In this document: positions 48,332-57,932 of the stretch, in pieces
Numbering within the stretch: position 1 is the first letter of the stretch
Layout of the letters: each line of letters starts with the position of its first letter
Source: Pseudomonas neustonica
Lineage (GTDB): Bacteria; Pseudomonadota; Gammaproteobacteria; Pseudomonadales; Pseudomonadaceae
Assembly (NCBI RefSeq): GCF_003797945.1
Contig: NZ_RKKU01000001.1
Location: 1-64,000 of the forward strand
Direction: 5' to 3'
Length of the DNA: 64,000 bases
Made by a program: the position numbers and the translations under genes
Notes under the pieces: model-generated
The model's input: only the letters and a program-made list of their open reading frames with translations
Database searches by the model: none
What the model was told of the DNA's origin: nothing

Positions 48332-51280
48332 ATGGCCCATTCTCTGCCGCTTCTACCGGACGTATTGCGTCCCACTCTTGATCATCATTTGGCGCAATGG
48401 CGTGCCGCGGCAGATGCCGCTGGCTTGGCGTCGGAGCTGCCGTCACTCAGTGACGAGTTTCAACAGCAGTTACCCCAGGTATTGGCGGGCAGTGATTATG
48501 TCGCTGAGCAGTTACGACGTGATCCGGCGTTGGCATGGCGTTTACTCGAAGATGGTCTTTTATTGAGGTCACTGCATGGCGGTGAGATGCGCTCGATGCT
48601 CCAGCACGAGTTGCAGGATGTGGCCGATGAAGATGTGCTCGCGCAGCGTCTGCGCCGCTTTCGCCAGCTGCATCAGGTGCGCATCATCTGGCGTGATCTG
48701 ACGCGTGTGGCGGTGCTGGCCGAGACCACTCGAGACCTGTCTGATATGGCGGACGTCTGTATCGACGAAGCCTATCGCTGGCTTTATGCGCAGACCTGCG
48801 TTGCGCTCGGTGAGCCGTGTAGTTCAAACGGGGAGCCACAGCACATGGTGGTATTGGGGATGGGCAAATTGGGTGCGTTTGAGCTCAACCTGTCCTCCGA
48901 TATCGATTTGATTTTTGCTTACCCGGAACCCGGCGAGACGCAGGGCGGGCGGCGCAGCCTATCCAATCAAGAGTTTTTTATCCGGCTCGGTCAGAAGTTG
49001 ATCAAGGCACTGGACGCGCCCACTGTCGATGGCTTTGTGTTTCGGGTCGATATGCGGCTGCGCCCCTATGGTGACAGCGGCGCGCTGGTATTCAGTTTTG
49101 ATGCCCTGGAGCAGTACTATCAGAGTCAGGGGCGAGACTGGGAGCGCTACGCCATGATCAAGGCGCGTGTGGTCGCAGGTGATCAGGCTGCCGGCGCTGA
49201 CCTGTTGGCGATGCTCAAGCCCTTCGTTTATCGCCGCTATCTGGATTTTGCCGCCATCGACGCGCTGCGCAGTCTTAAGCAGATGATTCAGCGTGAGGTG
49301 CAGCGCAAAGGCCTGCAGGATAACGTCAAACTGGGCTCTGGCGGTATTCGCGAGGTTGAGTTTATTGGCCAGGCGTTTCAGTTGATCCACGGCGGACGAG
49401 ATCGTGCATTGCAACAGCGCCCGATTTTGGCCGTACTGCAAACCTTGGCAGCGAATAATTACCTGCCCGCCAGCGCGGTAGAGGAGTTGAGTGCGGCCTA
49501 TTGCTTCCTGCGCGACACCGAGCACGCGTTGCAGGCCGTAGATGATCGTCAGACGCAGATGTTGCCAACTGATGCGCTGGGGCAGGCGCGGATCGCCTTC
49601 ATGCTTGGCTTTGCTGATTGGGCGTCATTTCGTGAGCGGCTGGACCAGGAGCGCAATACGGTCGCTCGGCATTTTGCGGGGGTGATTGCCGATCCTGATG
49701 AGGATGAGGCTGAACCGCTTGCCCCCCACGCAGACTGGCTGCCACTCTGGGAGGGTACGCTGGATGAAGAGCAGGCTCTGGAGCAGTTAACTGAAGCAGG
49801 TTTTGATGATGCGGTTGCAGCGTTGCGCAAGCTGAACTCACTGTTGGCGTCCGGTCGCGTCAAGTCCATGCAGCGTCTTGGTCGTGAGCGCCTTGATGTG
49901 TTTATGCCGCGCTTGTTGGGCATGGCGGCAGAGCAGGAGAATCCAGACTTGGCGCTGGAGCGCGTGTTACCACTGATTGAGGCCGTGGCGCGGCGCTCGG
50001 CGTACCTGGTGTTGCTGACCGAGAATCCGAGTGCACTGCGTGAGCTACTGGTGCTGTGCTCAGCCAGCCCATGGATTGCCGAACAGATCACGCGCTATCC
50101 CGTGGTGTTGGATGAGCTGCTCAATGCCGGACGGCTCTATCGGCCGCCGGAACCGGATGAGCTGGCCGACGAGTTGCGTCAACAGCTGCTGCGTATTCCC
50201 GAAGATGATCTTGAGCAGCAAATGGAGACCCTGCGTTACTTCAAGCGTGCGCATATTTTGCGTGTAGCTGCCTCTGAGATCGCCGGCACATTACCCTTGA
50301 TGAAAGTCAGCGATTACCTGACCTGGATTGCCGAGGCCATTCTGCAGCAAGTGCTTAAGCTGGCCTGGCGCGAAATGGTCTCTCGGCATGGTCAGCCTGC
50401 TCGCGCAGACGGGTCGCGCTGCGATATGGACTTTATCGTGGTCGGCTACGGCAAGGTGGGAGGCATAGAGCTGGGCCATGGTTCTGACCTTGACCTGGTG
50501 TTTGTCCACGATGGTGATCCACAATCGGAGACCGATGGCGCCAAGCCTATTGAAGGTAGCAAGTTCTTTACTCGCCTTGGCCAGCGCATTATCCACATGC
50601 TCAACACGCAGACGGTGTCGGGAGCGCTGTACGAAGTGGATATGCGTCTGCGGCCGTCAGGCGATTCTGGGCTGTTGGTGAGTTCGCTGACGTCCTTTGC
50701 CCGTTATCAGCGTGAAGAAGCCTGGACTTGGGAGCATCAGGCGCTGGTGCGCGCGCGCCCTCTGGTTGGCTGTCCTCGCCTTAGTGAGCGCTTTGCAGCT
50801 TTGCGCGCCGAGGTGCTAGGTCGCACGCGCGACGAATTGTCGCTTGCCCGTGGAGTGGCCTCAATGCGGCAAAAAATGCGCGATAACCTGGGTACGTCGG
50901 CGACTGCGGCCGGTACAAACGATGATGCTTTTACCGCTGCGCGCCTGTTTGATCTTAAGCAGGATGCTGGTGGTATCGTTGATATCGAATTTATGGTGCA
51001 ATATGCGGTTCTGGCCTGGTCGTGCCGGTACCCCGAATTACTACGCTATACCGATAACATCAGGATTCTTGATGAGCTGCACAACGCTGGCCTGATCGCT
51101 GGCGAAGATGTACATCGTTTGCAGGAGGCTTACAAAGCCTACCGCGCGGCGGCTCATCGCCTGGCTCTGCAAAAGCAGCCGGGCAAAGTAAGCGGCGACC
51201 AGTTTCATGATTTCCGTCATGGAGTCATCAAGCTATGGCAGCAAATGCTGCCGCCCCCGGAGCCTGGCCCTTCTGTATGA
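48332..51280 (+). CDS. glnE: Glutamine synthetase adenylyltransferase/deadenylylase
   Basis: GlnE adds and removes AMP on glutamine synthetase under control of PII and glutamine. The 982 residues carry the two homologous nucleotidyltransferase domains. The N-terminal deadenylylase has GMGKLGAFELNLSSDIDLIF (about 170-190) and the C-terminal adenylylase has GYGKVGGIELGHGSDLDLVF (about 708-728), both with the G-x-SD-x-DL metal site. AGGA precedes the ATG. It is the first gene of the long plus-strand series leading to ilvE and the waa genes, in the same order as in P. aeruginosa. Confidence 0.96.
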   Translation: MAHSLPLLPDVLRPTLDHHLAQWRAAADAAGLASELPSLSDEFQQQLPQVLAGSDYVAEQLRRDPALAWRLLEDGLLLRSLHGGEMRSMLQHELQDVADEDVLAQRLRRFRQLHQVRIIWRDLTRVAVLAETTRDLSDMADVCIDEAYRWLYAQTCVALGEPCSSNGEPQHMVVLGMGKLGAFELNLSSDIDLIFAYPEPGETQGGRRSLSNQEFFIRLGQKLIKALDAPTVDGFVFRVDMRLRPYGDSGALVFSFDALEQYYQSQGRDWERYAMIKARVVAGDQAAGADLLAMLKPFVYRRYLDFAAIDALRSLKQMIQREVQRKGLQDNVKLGSGGIREVEFIGQAFQLIHGGRDRALQQRPILAVLQTLAANNYLPASAVEELSAAYCFLRDTEHALQAVDDRQTQMLPTDALGQARIAFMLGFADWASFRERLDQERNTVARHFAGVIADPDEDEAEPLAPHADWLPLWEGTLDEEQALEQLTEAGFDDAVAALRKLNSLLASGRVKSMQRLGRERLDVFMPRLLGMAAEQENPDLALERVLPLIEAVARRSAYLVLLTENPSALRELLVLCSASPWIAEQITRYPVVLDELLNAGRLYRPPEPDELADELRQQLLRIPEDDLEQQMETLRYFKRAHILRVAASEIAGTLPLMKVSDYLTWIAEAILQQVLKLAWREMVSRHGQPARADGSRCDMDFIVVGYGKVGGIELGHGSDLDLVFVHDGDPQSETDGAKPIEGSKFFTRLGQRIIHMLNTQTVSGALYEVDMRLRPSGDSGLLVSSLTSFARYQREEAWTWEHQALVRARPLVGCPRLSERFAALRAEVLGRTRDELSLARGVASMRQKMRDNLGTSATAAGTNDDAFTAARLFDLKQDAGGIVDIEFMVQYAVLAWSCRYPELLRYTDNIRILDELHNAGLIAGEDVHRLQEAYKAYRAAAHRLALQKQPGKVSGDQFHDFRHGVIKLWQQMLPPPEPGPSV

Positions 51281-51358
51281 GGACAGGCCTGCTGGAGCGC
51301 GCTCAGGCAGAACCAAGAACGTAAGACTGACAGAATAGAGAATATGGAGCTGGCTGCT

Positions 51359-52282
51359 ATGTCGATGGCCGATCGTGATGGTGTTATCTGGTTTGATGGT
51401 GAAATGGTTCCATGGCGCGAGGCTAATGTGCATGTGCTGACGCATTCGCTGCACTACGGCATGGGCGTGTTTGAGGGCGTACGTGCCTACAACACGCCTG
51501 ACGGTACGGCAATCTTCCGGTTGAACGCGCATACCGATCGCTTGTTTGATTCTGCGCATATCATGGGCATGAAGATTCCCTTTACCAAAGAACAGCTGAA
51601 CGAAGCGCAACGCGCGGTGGTTCGCGAAAATAATCTGGAAACCGCTTACATCCGCCCGTTGGTGTTCTATGGCTCCGAAGGCATGGGTATTCGCGCTGAC
51701 AACCTGCGAGTGCATGTGGTTATCGCTGCGTGGCATTGGGGCGCCTATATGGGCGAAGAAGCACTGGAACGCGGGATCAAGATCCGTACCAGTTCCTTTA
51801 CCCGCCACCACGTCAACATCACCATGACCCGTGCCAAGGCCAGTGGCGCCTACATGAACTCCATGCTGGCGCTGCAGGAAGCGGTTTCTGCCGGTGCTGA
51901 CGAGGCGCTGTTGCTGGACCCAGAAGGTTATGTGGCTGAGGGCTCGGGCGAGAACGTATTTATCGTCAAAAACGGCACTATTTACACGCCTGAAGTGACT
52001 GCCTGCCTTAACGGTATCACCCGTGCGACCGTGCTCGCGCTGGCCTCTCAGTTTGGCATCCCTATTGTTGAAAAACGCATCACCCGCGATGAAGTCTATA
52101 TCGCCGACGAAGCTTTCTTCACGGGTACTGCTGCTGAAGTCACGCCGATACGCGAGCTGGACAATCGCCAGATTGGCGAAGGTCGTCGCGGTCCAGTGAC
52201 CGAGAAGCTGCAGAAGGCTTACTTCGATCTGGTAACCGGCCAGACAGCTGAACATGCCGAATGGCGGACTCTGGTCAAATAA
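51359..52282 (+). CDS. ilvE: Branched-chain amino-acid aminotransferase
   Basis: IlvE is a fold-type IV PLP enzyme that makes valine, leucine and isoleucine from their keto acids. Its 307 residues match P. aeruginosa IlvE closely; the cofactor lysine is Lys160 (MTRAKASGAY), and the VAEGSGENVF and GTAAEVTPIRE motifs are present. The frame opens at an ATG at 51344, but the ATG at 51359 (MSMADRDGVIW) is the family start, with GGAG nine bases upstream. Its stop codon overlaps the first heptamer of a repeat array. Confidence 0.95.
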   Translation: MSMADRDGVIWFDGEMVPWREANVHVLTHSLHYGMGVFEGVRAYNTPDGTAIFRLNAHTDRLFDSAHIMGMKIPFTKEQLNEAQRAVVRENNLETAYIRPLVFYGSEGMGIRADNLRVHVVIAAWHWGAYMGEEALERGIKIRTSSFTRHHVNITMTRAKASGAYMNSMLALQEAVSAGADEALLLDPEGYVAEGSGENVFIVKNGTIYTPEVTACLNGITRATVLALASQFGIPIVEKRITRDEVYIADEAFFTGTAAEVTPIRELDNRQIGEGRRGPVTEKLQKAYFDLVTGQTAEHAEWRTLVK

Positions 52283-52315
52283 GCGGCAAGTGACAAGCTG
52301 CAAGCGGCAAGCAGT
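52281..52315 (+). repeat. AAGCNNN heptamers x5 (left arm) at ilvE end
   Basis: Five in-phase heptamers (AAGCGGC, AAGTGAC, AAGCTGC, AAGCGGC, AAGCAGT) start on the last two bases of the ilvE stop codon. The units are diverged, unlike the homogeneous arrays elsewhere. Confidence 0.75.
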
Positions 52316-52328
52316 CAGGAATTGCTTT

Positions 52329-52356
52329 TCGACTTGCAGCTTGAAGCTTGCGGCTT
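52329..52356 (-). repeat. AAGCNNN heptamers x4, minus strand (right arm) before waaF
   Basis: Read on the minus strand the units are AAGCCGC, AAGCTTC, AAGCTGC and AAGTCGA. They face the array at 52281-52315 and end 12 bases before the waaF start codon, in the place where its ribosome-binding site would be expected. Confidence 0.75.
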
Positions 52357-52368
52357 GAAACTGCCCTT

Positions 52369-53415
52369 ATGAATATTCTGATTGTAGGACCGAGCTGGGT
52401 AGGCGACATGGTTATGGCGCAAACCCTGTTCGTCTGCCTTAAGCAAGAGCACGGCGACGATTGCCAGATCGACGTACTGGCGCCGGACTGGAGTCGTCCG
52501 ATTCTCGAGCGTATGCCCCAGGTGCGCCAGGCGCTCAGCTTTCCGTTGGGTCATGGTGCTCTTGAGCTGGCTACCCGTCGCCGCATTGGCCGCAGGTTGG
52601 CGGGACAATACGACCAGGCCATTCTCCTGCCCAATTCGTTAAAGTCAGCATTGGTACCGTTTTTTGCCGGTATACCGGTGCGTACCGGTTGGCGCGGCGA
52701 GATGCGCTACGGCTTGCTCAATGATGTGCGGGTGCTCGATAAAGAGCGTTACCCGTTGATGATTGAGCGCTTTATGGCCTTGGCTTACCCGGCGGGTGCC
52801 GAGTTGTCGCAACCTTATCCAAAGCCAGACCTGAAGATCGAAGATGACTCGCGCGCGGCGGCCTTGTCTCGGTTCTCACTGGAACAGGATCGGCCGATAT
52901 TGGCGTTGTGCCCTGGTGCCGAGTTTGGCGAAGCCAAGCGCTGGCCGAGCGAGCACTACGCTAAAGTCGCCGAGCAGAAAATCCGTGAAGGTTGGCAGGT
53001 GTGGTTGTTTGGTTCCAAGAATGATCATCCGGTGGGTGAGCAGATCCGCGCGAGATTGATTCCTGGGCTGCGCGAAGAAGCCGTCAATTTGGCCGGTGAG
53101 ACGAGCTTGGCCGAAGCCATTGACTTGCTGTCCTGCGCCTCTGCGGTCGTTAGTAACGACTCTGGTTTGATGCACGTAGCCGCCGCACTGAATCGTCCGC
53201 TGGTTGCCATTTATGGCTCAACATCACCCGGCTTTACGCCACCCTTGGCCGAGCAGGTTGCGACCGTACGCCTGGGATTGGAGTGCAGTCCTTGCTTTGA
53301 TCGTACCTGCCGCTTTGGTCATTACAATTGTCTGCGCGATCTGCCACCGGCTCAGGTGGTTGATGCGCTGGATAAACTGGTTGGCCATACTCTGTCTGAC
53401 CCGCAGGACCAATAG
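52369..53415 (+). CDS. waaF: LPS heptosyltransferase II
   Basis: WaaF adds the second L-glycero-D-manno-heptose to the LPS inner core at the cytoplasmic face of the inner membrane. The 348-residue GT9 protein begins MNILIVGPSWVGDMVMAQTL and has the donor-binding region with SNDSGLMHVAAAL and the STSPGFTPP loop. The frame extends to 52348 inside repeat DNA, so the ATG at 52369 is preferred although it lacks a clear Shine-Dalgarno sequence. waaC follows after three bases. Confidence 0.95.
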   Translation: MNILIVGPSWVGDMVMAQTLFVCLKQEHGDDCQIDVLAPDWSRPILERMPQVRQALSFPLGHGALELATRRRIGRRLAGQYDQAILLPNSLKSALVPFFAGIPVRTGWRGEMRYGLLNDVRVLDKERYPLMIERFMALAYPAGAELSQPYPKPDLKIEDDSRAAALSRFSLEQDRPILALCPGAEFGEAKRWPSEHYAKVAEQKIREGWQVWLFGSKNDHPVGEQIRARLIPGLREEAVNLAGETSLAEAIDLLSCASAVVSNDSGLMHVAAALNRPLVAIYGSTSPGFTPPLAEQVATVRLGLECSPCFDRTCRFGHYNCLRDLPPAQVVDALDKLVGHTLSDPQDQ

Positions 53416-53418
53416 CCG

Positions 53419-54483
53419 ATGCGCGTATTGGTGATCAAAACCACGTCACTGGGTGACGTGATTCATACCCTTCCCGCGATTACGGACGCAGCGCGCGCCG
53501 TGCCCGGTATCCGTTTTGACTGGGTGGTGGAAGAAGGCTTTGCCGAGATACCCGCTTGGCATCCAGCGGTTGACCGGGTTATTCCGGTTGCTGTCAGACG
53601 TTGGCGCAAGAACCTGTGGCAAGCGCTCTCCAGTGGCGAGTGGCGCGATTTCAAGCGAAAAATAAGCGACGTTGAATACGACCTGGTAATAGACGCACAG
53701 GGCTTGCTGAAGAGCGCCTTGCTCAGTCGTTATGCGCGCGGCATGGTCGTAGGTCTGGATAAGGAGTCTGCTCGCGAGCCCTTGGCTAGCCGCTTCTATG
53801 GGCAGAAAGTTGAGGTGCCATGGGGGCAGCATGCGGTAGAGCGTACCCGCCAGTTATTCGCTCAGGCACTAGGTTATTCGGTCCCTGAGGGACTGGGAGA
53901 ATATGGCCTCGCACCGCCATCGGCGGCAGAACACGCAACCGATAGCGCGCCCTATGTGGTGTTCCTGCATGGGACCACTTGGGTAACCAAGCATTGGCCG
54001 GAGCGTTACTGGCAAGAGTTGGCCCGGCAAGTCACCGATCTTGGGCTACAGGTCAAACTGCCCTGGGGCAGCTTGCCTGAACAAACCCGTGCGCAGCATA
54101 TTGCTCAGGGGTTGGAGGCGGTGCAGGTATTGCCGCGCCTACCCTTGGCCGGTATAGCCGAGGTGTTGGCTGGTGCCAAGGCCTGCGTTGCTGTTGATAC
54201 CGGGTTGGGGCATTTGGCAGCAGCGCTTGATGTGCCGACGCTGTCGCTGTTTGGTCCGACCAACCCTGGTTTTACGGGTGCCTATGGTCATGCGCAACAG
54301 CATTTGGCCAGCGACTTTGCCTGTGCGCCCTGCCTGCGCAAGACCTGTAACTATCAACCTACACCCATGGATGCGCAGCAGTTCGATCTGGCTAGCGAGC
54401 AGCCGCTCTGCTTCACCCGGTTGGCGCCGGATCACGTGCTTGCGCAGTTGGAAATCCTTATGTCTGTAACGAGAGCTGATTGA
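53419..54483 (+). CDS. waaC: LPS heptosyltransferase I
   Basis: WaaC adds the first heptose to Kdo2-lipid A. The 354-residue GT9 protein starts MRVLVIKTTSLGDVIHTLPA, the family hallmark, and carries HGTTWVTKHWPERYW and AVDTGLGHLAAALDVPT in the donor-binding half. It is tightly packed between waaF (three bases) and waaG (one-base overlap), so the three are one operon. Confidence 0.95.
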   Translation: MRVLVIKTTSLGDVIHTLPAITDAARAVPGIRFDWVVEEGFAEIPAWHPAVDRVIPVAVRRWRKNLWQALSSGEWRDFKRKISDVEYDLVIDAQGLLKSALLSRYARGMVVGLDKESAREPLASRFYGQKVEVPWGQHAVERTRQLFAQALGYSVPEGLGEYGLAPPSAAEHATDSAPYVVFLHGTTWVTKHWPERYWQELARQVTDLGLQVKLPWGSLPEQTRAQHIAQGLEAVQVLPRLPLAGIAEVLAGAKACVAVDTGLGHLAAALDVPTLSLFGPTNPGFTGAYGHAQQHLASDFACAPCLRKTCNYQPTPMDAQQFDLASEQPLCFTRLAPDHVLAQLEILMSVTRAD

Positions 54484-55604
54484 TGCAACTGGCCTTTGTG
54501 CTCTACAAGTACTTTCCGTTTGGCGGTTTGCAGCGCGACTTTATGCGTATCGCCCAGGTGTGCCAAGCCAGAGGCCACAGCATTCGCGTCTACACCTTGA
54601 TCTGGGAAGGTGACGTACCTTCCGGGTTTGAGGTCGTCGTGGCGCCGGTTAAGGCATTCAGTAACCATAGGCGTAATGAGAAGTTTACCGCCTGGATTGA
54701 AGCCGATTTGGCCAAGCGGCCGGTAGATCGCGTGGTCGGCTTCAACAAAATGCCGGGGTTGGATGTGTACTACGCGGCTGATCCCTGTTTTGAAGACAAG
54801 GCACAGACGCTGCGCAATCCTCTGTATCGCTTTTTTAGCCGTTATCAGCACTTCGCCGCCTACGAGCGTGCGGTTTTCTCGCCCGCGGTTGGTACCGAAA
54901 TTCTGATGATTTCGGATGTGCAGCTGCCGCTATTTACCAAGCACTACCGCACACCGCTAGAGCGCTTCCATATGCTGCCGCCGGGTATCTCGCCAGATCG
55001 CCGTGCACCGCCGAACGCAGCAGAAGTGCGTGCCGAATTTCGGGATGAATTCAAGTTGTCGGACGATGACCTGTTGTTGGTGCAAATTGGCTCAGGCTTT
55101 ATCACCAAGGGCGTAGACCGTTCAATCAGAGCAGTGGCCGCGTTACCGCCAGCGCTCAAGTCGCGGGCGCGTTTGATGGTGATTGGGCAGGACGATCCGG
55201 CCAGCTTCCAGCGCCTGGCGCGCTCGCTAGGGGTTGCCGATCAGGTTGAATTCCTGACGGGGCGCAGTGATGTACCACGTTTTCTACTGGGCGCAGATCT
55301 GCTGGTTCATCCAGCCTACAACGAGAACACGGGCACCGTATTGCTGGAAGCATTGGTGGCTGGCCTGCCGGTACTGGTGACGGATGTTTGTGGTTACGCT
55401 CACTATATTTCAGAGGCAGACTGCGGTTTGGTCGTGCCTTCACCTTTTGACCAAAAGGTGTTGAACAAAATGCTGGCGGATATGTTGAATAATGTTGAGT
55501 TACGTCAAAGCTGGAAACTAAACGCGCTTCGCTTTGCTGATCAGGAAGATCTTTACAGTCTGCCCGAGCGTGCGGCGGACGTGATTTTGGGAGCGCATTT
55601 GTGA
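54483..55604 (+). CDS. waaG: LPS core glycosyltransferase WaaG (GT4)
   Basis: WaaG transfers the first outer-core hexose to heptose II (glucose in E. coli, galactosamine in P. aeruginosa). The 373 residues form a GT-B enzyme of family GT4 with LYKYFPFGGLQRDFMRI at the N-terminus and the retaining E-x7-E motif (ENTGTVLLE) in the C-terminal half. TGATG joins it to waaC. Which sugar it adds here is not known. Confidence 0.93.
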   Translation: MQLAFVLYKYFPFGGLQRDFMRIAQVCQARGHSIRVYTLIWEGDVPSGFEVVVAPVKAFSNHRRNEKFTAWIEADLAKRPVDRVVGFNKMPGLDVYYAADPCFEDKAQTLRNPLYRFFSRYQHFAAYERAVFSPAVGTEILMISDVQLPLFTKHYRTPLERFHMLPPGISPDRRAPPNAAEVRAEFRDEFKLSDDDLLLVQIGSGFITKGVDRSIRAVAALPPALKSRARLMVIGQDDPASFQRLARSLGVADQVEFLTGRSDVPRFLLGADLLVHPAYNENTGTVLLEALVAGLPVLVTDVCGYAHYISEADCGLVVPSPFDQKVLNKMLADMLNNVELRQSWKLNALRFADQEDLYSLPERAADVILGAHL

Positions 55605-56416
55605 CCTTGGCGCTAAAAGAGCCCTTTGCATCGCTATGGGCTGGGCGAGACCCCTTTGTGGAAGTAGAGAGTCTGGAGGGTGAGGTCTTTCGCGAGCTGG
55701 AGGCCAGACGCACGCTGCGTACCGAAGTAGATGGCAAAGGTTATTTTGTCAAAATTCATCGCGGCGTTGGCTGGGGTGAGATCCTCAAGAACTGGACTAC
55801 CTTTAAGGCTCCCGTGCTCGGTGCCGGGCAGGAGTGGCAGGCTATCGCCGCCTTGCAGCAGGCCGGCGTGCCGACCATGACAGCCGTCGCTTTCGGCGAG
55901 CGCGGACGCAATCCCGCCACTCAGCACTCATTCATTATCACGGAAGAGCTGGCGCCGACGATCAGTCTGGAAGACTTCAGCATTGACTGGCTGAGTAACC
56001 CGCCACAGCCCCAGATAAAGCGCGCGCTGATCGAGCGGGTAGCGCAGATGACACGGCAGATGCACCGTGCCGGGGTAAATCACCGTGACTGCTATATCTG
56101 TCATTTTTTATTGCACACGGATCAAGCGGTGACTGCCGATAATGTGCCGCTTTCGCTGATCGATCTGCATCGCGCGCAGGTACGCAGGAAGGTCCCGCTG
56201 CGCTGGCGTAACAAGGACTTGGCTGGTCTCTATTTCTCCGCGCTTAACATTGGCCTTACCCGTGGTGACAAGCTGCGCTTTCTGCGTACTTATTTTGCCA
56301 TGCCGCTGCCAGAGATTTTCAAGCAGGAGGCAGCGTTGCTGCGTACGCTTGAGCGCAAAGCCGTCAAGCTGCAGGCACGTTTTGAGCGCAAATACGCGCC
56401 CGGCGCTGAATCATGA
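55601..56416 (+). CDS. waaP: LPS core heptose(I) kinase WaaP/RfaP
   Basis: WaaP phosphorylates heptose I of the inner core, which in Pseudomonas is needed for outer-membrane integrity. The 271-residue protein has a eukaryotic-like kinase fold: Lys51 (YFVKIHRG), the catalytic loop H-R-D163-C-Y-I-C-H and metal-binding Asp188 (LIDLHRAQ). Asp163 is the same position as the known catalytic residue in P. aeruginosa. The start is a GTG overlapping the waaG stop codon by four bases. Confidence 0.94.
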   Translation: MTLALKEPFASLWAGRDPFVEVESLEGEVFRELEARRTLRTEVDGKGYFVKIHRGVGWGEILKNWTTFKAPVLGAGQEWQAIAALQQAGVPTMTAVAFGERGRNPATQHSFIITEELAPTISLEDFSIDWLSNPPQPQIKRALIERVAQMTRQMHRAGVNHRDCYICHFLLHTDQAVTADNVPLSLIDLHRAQVRRKVPLRWRNKDLAGLYFSALNIGLTRGDKLRFLRTYFAMPLPEIFKQEAALLRTLERKAVKLQARFERKYAPGAES

Positions 56417-57159
56417 AGCGCTGGACACTTAACCCCGAATACGCGACCGGGGACAGCGGGCGGCTATTTGCCGATATTGACTCGGTATTCAACCTTGAGG
56501 GTGAACTTATCACCCGTGACCCGCTTAGCAGCGTACATAAAATATGGGTGGGTGATCGCTACTACTACCTCAAACGCTATACCGGTGCAGGCAAAAACCT
56601 GCGTCGCTATATTGGTCGTTCCAGGATTCAGGCCGAGTGGGAAAACCTGCTGACGTTTCAGGCGTGGGGTATCCCATCCGCACCGGTTGTCGCTTTTGGC
56701 TCAGAGCGCCAAGGTGGCGCTTTTTTGCGTGGTGCCCTGATTACTGAAGATTTGGCCGGCACCCGTGATTTAGCAGATTTGGCGAAAAACCACGACCCGC
56801 GTCTGGATGATCGTGAGTGGGTGCAGCATGTCTTTCGTCAGATAGCTAACGCGACGAGAATGATGCACGATCAACGCTTTACGCATAACGATCTCAAGTG
56901 GCGCAACATCCTGGTCGATGAGCGGCATAGAAGTCATGTTTACCTTATTGACTGCCCCGGCGGTTCGTTCTGGTGGGGTCCCATGCTGCAATATCGCATC
57001 ATCAAAGACCTTGCCTGCCTGGATAAACTGGGCAAACGCTACCTTCGTCGTTCGCAGAGGTTAGCCTTTTTCAAAGCGTATCTCGGCAAGTCTGTACTGG
57101 ATGATGCCGACAAGAAAAAAGCGCGCGCCATTGCGGCCTTTTTTGAGGGGAGAGAATGA
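56413..57159 (+). CDS. LPS kinase-like protein (PA5008 type)
   Basis: The 248-residue protein is a second WaaP/InaA-superfamily kinase with complete catalytic residues: Lys54 (YYLKRY), H-N-D160-L-K-W-R-N165 and the metal Asp180 in the order D-C-P-G-G. Its place directly after waaP, with a four-base overlap, matches PA5008 of P. aeruginosa. It probably phosphorylates another heptose position, but the target is not established from sequence. Confidence 0.8.
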   Translation: MKRWTLNPEYATGDSGRLFADIDSVFNLEGELITRDPLSSVHKIWVGDRYYYLKRYTGAGKNLRRYIGRSRIQAEWENLLTFQAWGIPSAPVVAFGSERQGGAFLRGALITEDLAGTRDLADLAKNHDPRLDDREWVQHVFRQIANATRMMHDQRFTHNDLKWRNILVDERHRSHVYLIDCPGGSFWWGPMLQYRIIKDLACLDKLGKRYLRRSQRLAFFKAYLGKSVLDDADKKKARAIAAFFEGRE

Positions 57160-57932
57160 GTCGTTTACCCTTTGTGGCAGTTAATGCCCATGACGTTCTG
57201 AGTCGTCATGGGCTTGATAGTTTTGAAGCGCTGTGGACATTGGATCTGGCCGCAGTGGACGCGCCCAATACCGGGCGTGGCGGCTGGAGCAGTGTGCACC
57301 GGCTGCAGTTGGAAGACGTCAACGGGGAGCTGCAGAGCTTTTATCTGAAACGCCAGGATAATCACTGCACCAGAACCCTGCATGCCCCCTTGGGCGAGCC
57401 TACCTTTGCCCGCGAGTTTCGCGCGGTACAACAATATGCCCAGCTCGGTATTCCCGCGCTCGAGGCGGCCTTTTTTGATCGCCGCGAGAGTCAGGGCCAC
57501 AAGCAGGCGGTATTGTTGACCCGAGCGCTGGACGAGTATGCGCCGCTGGATGAATGGTTTGATCGCTGGCAGGAACTCAGCGCCTTACAGAAGCGTACCT
57601 TGCTGCAAGCGGCGGGCGCGCTGGTGCGTGCGCTGCACAATGCCGGAGTGATACATAATTGCCTGTATCCCAAGCATATTTTCTTGAAGTTGCATGGCGA
57701 TGGCGCGGGGGCTCGATTGATCGACCTGGAGAAAACCCGTGGTGCCTGGTTTGGCCAGCGTGACTTTGTGCGTGATCTTGAAACCTTGAATCGCCGCAGC
57801 ACAACGCCCAGTCGAACCCAGCGCATGCGCTTTATGCTCGCTTACTTCGGTTTGCGCCGACTGGACGCTGATAGCAAGGCGCTGGTCCGTCGCTTGTTGG
57901 CTAGACAGGCCGGCAAGGTAGCGAAGCGATGA
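57156..57932 (+). CDS. InaA/WaaP-family kinase-like protein lacking the usual loop Asp
   Basis: The 258-residue protein follows with a four-base overlap (PA5007 position). It keeps the ATP lysine (Lys65, FYLKRQ) and a metal Asp (Asp190, LIDLEKTRG). The catalytic loop reads H167-N-C169-L-Y-P-K-H, with Cys where WaaP has Asp163. InaA-type relatives share this N-x-L-Y-P-K-H form, so it is a family feature, not a mutation. It may use a different catalytic residue or act as a non-catalytic partner. Confidence 0.75.
   Translation: MSRLPFVAVNAHDVLSRHGLDSFEALWTLDLAAVDAPNTGRGGWSSVHRLQLEDVNGELQSFYLKRQDNHCTRTLHAPLGEPTFAREFRAVQQYAQLGIPALEAAFFDRRESQGHKQAVLLTRALDEYAPLDEWFDRWQELSALQKRTLLQAAGALVRALHNAGVIHNCLYPKHIFLKLHGDGAGARLIDLEKTRGAWFGQRDFVRDLETLNRRSTTPSRTQRMRFMLAYFGLRRLDADSKALVRRLLARQAGKVAKR

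Noticed and set aside
57156..57932. Inactivated kinase pseudogene
   Set aside because: The frame is intact, overlaps both neighbours, and the Cys-containing loop matches the InaA-type form, so it is a real gene.
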